Part shown: positions 14,680 through 16,359 of the stretch, piece after piece
How positions within the stretch are numbered: position 1 is the first letter of the stretch
Layout of the letters: every line of letters begins with the position of its first letter
DNA from: Methanobacterium sp.
GTDB lineage: Archaea; Methanobacteriota; Methanobacteria; Methanobacteriales; Methanobacteriaceae
Direction: 5' to 3'
DNA: 16,359 nt
Assembly: GCA_003158115.1 (NCBI GenBank)
Contig: PMGM01000069.1
Location: 1 to 16,359, forward strand
The notes under the pieces: model-generated
Database searches by the model: none
Told to the model about the DNA's origin: nothing
What the model saw: only the letters and a program-made list of their open reading frames with translations
Position numbers and translations under genes: made by a program

Positions 14680-14776
14680 TCGATTTTTCAAGTTCTAGTT
14701 TTAAATAAAAATCGAAAACTTTAAATAAAAATTATAACAATTGTTATAATAGATAACGATCGTTATCTAAAGTTTT
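14680..14776. promoter_or_regulatory. Nested inverted repeats with two operator-like palindromes
   Basis: Two perfect 20-bp palindromes sit side by side: ATTATAACAATTGTTATAAT (14731-14750) and TAGATAACGATCGTTATCTA (14750-14769). Around them are AAAACTTTA (14715-14723) paired with TAAAGTTTT (14768-14776), and TCGATTTTT (14680-14688) paired with AAAAATCGA (14707-14715). Core ATAACRATYGTTAT is shared with the pair at 15645-15691. Twofold symmetry of this length suggests binding by a dimeric regulator. Confidence 0.6.
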
Positions 14777-14820
14777 TTGTGAAAAAAATTTGATTAAAAA
14801 TGGAAATGCTTTGAACATCT

Positions 14821-14874
14821 AAACGAGGGCTAATAAAAAAATACCCATCACAACCTCTTAATTAGCCCTCGTTT
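14821..14874 (+). other. Perfect 14-bp hairpin, GC-rich
   Basis: AAACGAGGGCTAAT (14821-14834) and ATTAGCCCTCGTTT (14861-14874) pair without mismatch around 26 bases. Eight Ts follow at 14889-14896, so on the plus strand it resembles a strong terminator or attenuator about 50 bases before the exported-protein gene. A similar CGAGGG-containing hairpin is found at 16268-16316. Confidence 0.55.
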
Positions 14875-14946
14875 CCACCCATCAAATCTTTTTTTTATTA
14901 GAAGATCTAAAGCAATTGAATTTTTATTCTAATTATAATTAAAAAA

Positions 14947-15489
14947 ATGGAAGATAATGTCATGAAAACTAAAGGATTTATTATATTTATTATATTTTTA
15001 ATATCAAGTGGTTTATTGTATTTATTTAATGAAAATTTCTCTTTTTCTACCTATAATGATAACGGGATATACTTCCAATATCCATCTAACGATTGGAAAC
15101 TTTCAGATAACAACAGCATCCCTTTAATTATAAGTACCAACATTAATGGAGATCGAATAATTGTACAAAAATTTAAACATCTAAACTCTGTACAGGCATA
15201 TAGTACAGGAGCAACCAATGAGCTACAACAAGGGGAGTTGTATGTAAAAGACGATAATTATATTGGAAATCTAACAGATAATAAAACTAATATTATATAT
15301 CGTTATTATATAACTTATATAACTATTCCAAATGATTTTGGAGGGAATATAACATCAGAAAGTGTAGTTTATCTATTTGAAAAGAATGGAAATGCCTATG
15401 ATATAAATGGATATTTTACAGTTGACCCCACAATAGACAATAGTACAGACATCCAAACAATGAACACAATACTCGAAACCATAAATTAA
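14947..15489 (+). CDS. Membrane-anchored exported protein, PsbP-like
   Basis: A 180-aa protein with an N-terminal uncleaved signal or anchor (residues about 10-26, FIIFIIFLISSGLLYLF) following a short basic start (MKTKG). The rest is an outward-facing beta-rich domain with many Asn, Ser and Thr; the pattern YNDNGIYFQYPSNDWKLSDN and the late MNTILETIN helix resemble PsbP-like domain proteins that methanogens often anchor outside. That family link is tentative. The start is ambiguous: ATG at 14947 has no ribosome site, and ATG at 14962 (MKTKGF) has GGAAGAT upstream. It lies between the two palindrome pairs and behind the 14821-14874 hairpin, so its expression is probably regulated. Confidence 0.72.
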   Translation: MEDNVMKTKGFIIFIIFLISSGLLYLFNENFSFSTYNDNGIYFQYPSNDWKLSDNNSIPLIISTNINGDRIIVQKFKHLNSVQAYSTGATNELQQGELYVKDDNYIGNLTDNKTNIIYRYYITYITIPNDFGGNITSESVVYLFEKNGNAYDINGYFTVDPTIDNSTDIQTMNTILETIN

Positions 15490-15644
15490 TCTAGTTTTTT
15501 TAAAATTTTACAACTTTCAACTATTAAACCATTTTACTAATTATAATTGTTTTTTGATTTGCCATTAAGTATATGGCTAGAATATTAGTATCGATTTCAT
15601 GTCTTTAAATACTCTAGATCAGTTTGATGGAAACATTTAAATAG

Positions 15645-15700
15645 TAATATAACGATCGTTATATTATGGGATGAGTATAACAATTGTTATATTACCCATA
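15645..15700. promoter_or_regulatory. Second pair of operator-like palindromes
   Basis: A perfect 22-bp palindrome at 15645-15666 (centre AACGATCGTT) and a perfect 16-bp palindrome TATAACAATTGTTATA at 15676-15691. The latter is enclosed by TATGGG (15665-15670) and CCCATA (15695-15700). The CGATCG and CAATTG cores occur in the opposite order to the pair at 14731-14769. The pair lies about 50 bases before the ribosome site of the broken Lrp/AsnC-domain gene, a typical operator location. Confidence 0.6.
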
Positions 15701-15757
15701 CAATTTGATATTTTAAAAAACATCAAAGATCTTAAATAAAAAAATGGAGGTGAAAGA

Positions 15758-15993
15758 ATCGCAAAAGCATTCTATTGGTAGATGCAGATGTAAACAAAAT
15801 ATCAAACGAACTAGAAAATGCCGATCTTGAAGTATATCCCCTCTTTGGAGAACATGACTTCATTGTCATCAGTGAATTTGGAGATTCCAAGACAACAGCA
15901 TCAAATCTAATCGAAAAGATACATCCAATAGATGGAGTAGTAAAAAACAAAACTTTAGTAGGTTCAGAAATTAGCAGTCTGGACAGTAAGTAA
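15758..15993 (+). pseudogene. Stand-alone Lrp/AsnC ligand-binding domain, broken start
   Basis: From 15775 the frame reads LVDADVNKISNELENADLEV, YPLFGEHDFIVISEFGDSKT and ends by KNKTLVGSEI, a clear stand-alone Lrp/AsnC effector-binding (RAM) domain without HTH; such domains form oligomers that bind small ligands such as amino acids. A strong GGAGGTGA site at 15746-15753 sits four bases before ATC GCA AAA GCA TTC, which encodes AKAF, the normal N-terminus, in another frame. Adding one base after TTC restores AKAFILVDADV. So the start codon is ATC instead of ATG and one base is missing, two lesions within 15 bases. A TTG at 15775 could start a shortened protein but is 21 bases from the site. 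Either a recent pseudogene or a sequence error. Confidence 0.6.
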
Positions 15994-16023
15994 CTAAATT
16001 ACTGAGATATGTTATTATAACAT

Positions 16024-16281
16024 CCTCCAATGGAGGTGCATGCTATGTGTAGATGTATATTAAGGGAATATGTTTAATAAGAAAAAAACTGGTGAGTTAA
16101 AACTTCTTTAAATTGGAAATACAACTATGTGTAGATGTAAAATTAAAAACTTAATCATAAATGGAATAGTTTGAAGTTATAATGACTATCTTGTACTAGA
16201 GGTGTAAATATGTGTAAAATCTAAATAAATTTCAGAAGTGGATACATGTGTAGAAAGAAAATTATGCCTATTCGAGGGTAA
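16024..16281 (+). other. Series of four tiny Met-Cys reading frames
   Basis: Four minimal frames start with ATG TGT: 16045-16077 (MCRCILREYV), 16127-16174 (MCRCKIKNLIINGIV), 16210-16224 (MCKI) and 16246-16281 (MCRKKIMPIRG). The first has GGAGGTG eight bases upstream, the third GAGGTG five bases upstream, and the others weaker purine-rich stretches. The first two share ATGTGTAGATGTA and lie 82 bases apart; the third is 83 further on. CCTCC (16024-16028) precedes GGAGG (16032-16036) and could mask the first site. They might be leader peptides, micro-proteins or decayed duplicates of one small gene. Confidence 0.35.
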
Positions 16282-16316
16282 TCAGTATTGTTTTGATTGA
16301 CAACCCTCGAATAAGG
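16268..16316 (+). other. CGAGGG hairpin near the window end
   Basis: TATTCGAGGGT (16269-16279) and ACCCTCGAATA (16303-16313) pair over 11 bases, extended by CC/GG with one bulged A. The loop has a further AATCA/TGATT pairing (16280-16284, 16294-16298). The left arm overlaps the end of the last tiny frame. Sequence content resembles the hairpin at 14821-14874 (shared CGAGGG). Possible terminator or RNA element. Confidence 0.5.
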
Positions 16317-16359
16317 TATATTGAAATAATCTTAAATTATAATGTTAATACATAAAAAA

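Noticed and set aside
14680..14776. CRISPR array
   Set aside because: The repeats are symmetrical palindromes of two types without regular spacers or cas genes.
12530..16149. Identical 17-base stretch AGATGTAAAATTAAAAA at 12530-12546 and 16133-16149, giving RCKIKN in both
   Set aside because: In DNA this AT-rich a 17-base match within 16 kb is expected by chance about once or twice; no wider similarity is seen.

Overview
The window looks like chromosomal DNA of a methanogenic archaeon of the order Methanobacteriales (Methanobacterium-like). The base composition is very AT-rich. Ribosome binding sites are strong archaeal GGAGG/AGGTGA types, often followed by TTG starts. TATA boxes and oligo-T ends mark transcription units. 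Several gene types are familiar from these methanogens: an N-terminal zinc-ribbon membrane protein, a multi-TM PAS/HisKA_2 sensor kinase, a DUF3795 gene, a stand-alone Lrp/AsnC ligand-binding domain and an adhesin-like Ig fragment. Taxonomy is inference from gene families; no rRNA or tRNA is present.

Layout. 1-1415: a small hypothetical gene (minus) and a zinc-ribbon membrane protein (plus). 1569-3426 (minus): a two-gene operon for a MacB/LolCDE-type ABC exporter, permease then ATPase, overlapping by 8 nt. 3998-6043: a 681-aa membrane sensor histidine kinase, followed by the decayed N-terminus of an FAD-dependent oxidoreductase. 6409-7371: a divergent pair, a 4-oxalocrotonate tautomerase-like protein (TTG start giving Pro1) and a pyridoxamine-phosphate-oxidase-fold protein, around an intergenic region full of GATATCAA-type palindromes. 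7888-9069: a hypothetical gene, then a TusA/DsrE sulfur-relay pair. 9244-10271 (minus): a second tautomerase gene broken by an in-frame stop, a 58-aa protein and an orphan response regulator. 10384-13869: a gene-poor stretch with a frameshifted membrane protein, a GerW/YtfJ-like protein, an adhesin remnant, a GC-rich hairpin, a DUF3795 gene with an in-frame TGA, a small winged-helix-like protein and a 56-aa CxxC protein. 13924-16359: small hypothetical genes, an anchored exported protein, a broken Lrp/AsnC-domain gene and a run of tiny Met-Cys reading frames, interspersed with unusually good palindromes and hairpins.

The main points beyond gene calling are these. (1) Two diverged copies of a ~130-nt element (10384-10512 plus, 13402-13536 minus) have a conserved GGAGGCG 5' end, a GGATATCC palindrome and a long-range stem; they are candidate paralogous non-coding RNAs. 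(2) Four near-perfect palindromes share the core ATAACRATYGTTAT and occur in two pairs, in opposite order, on either side of the exported-protein gene. (3) A series of minimal ORFs begins Met-Cys-Arg-Cys or similar. (4) At least six genes are broken, which points to an eroding accessory region or, less interestingly, to uncorrected base errors in the assembly.
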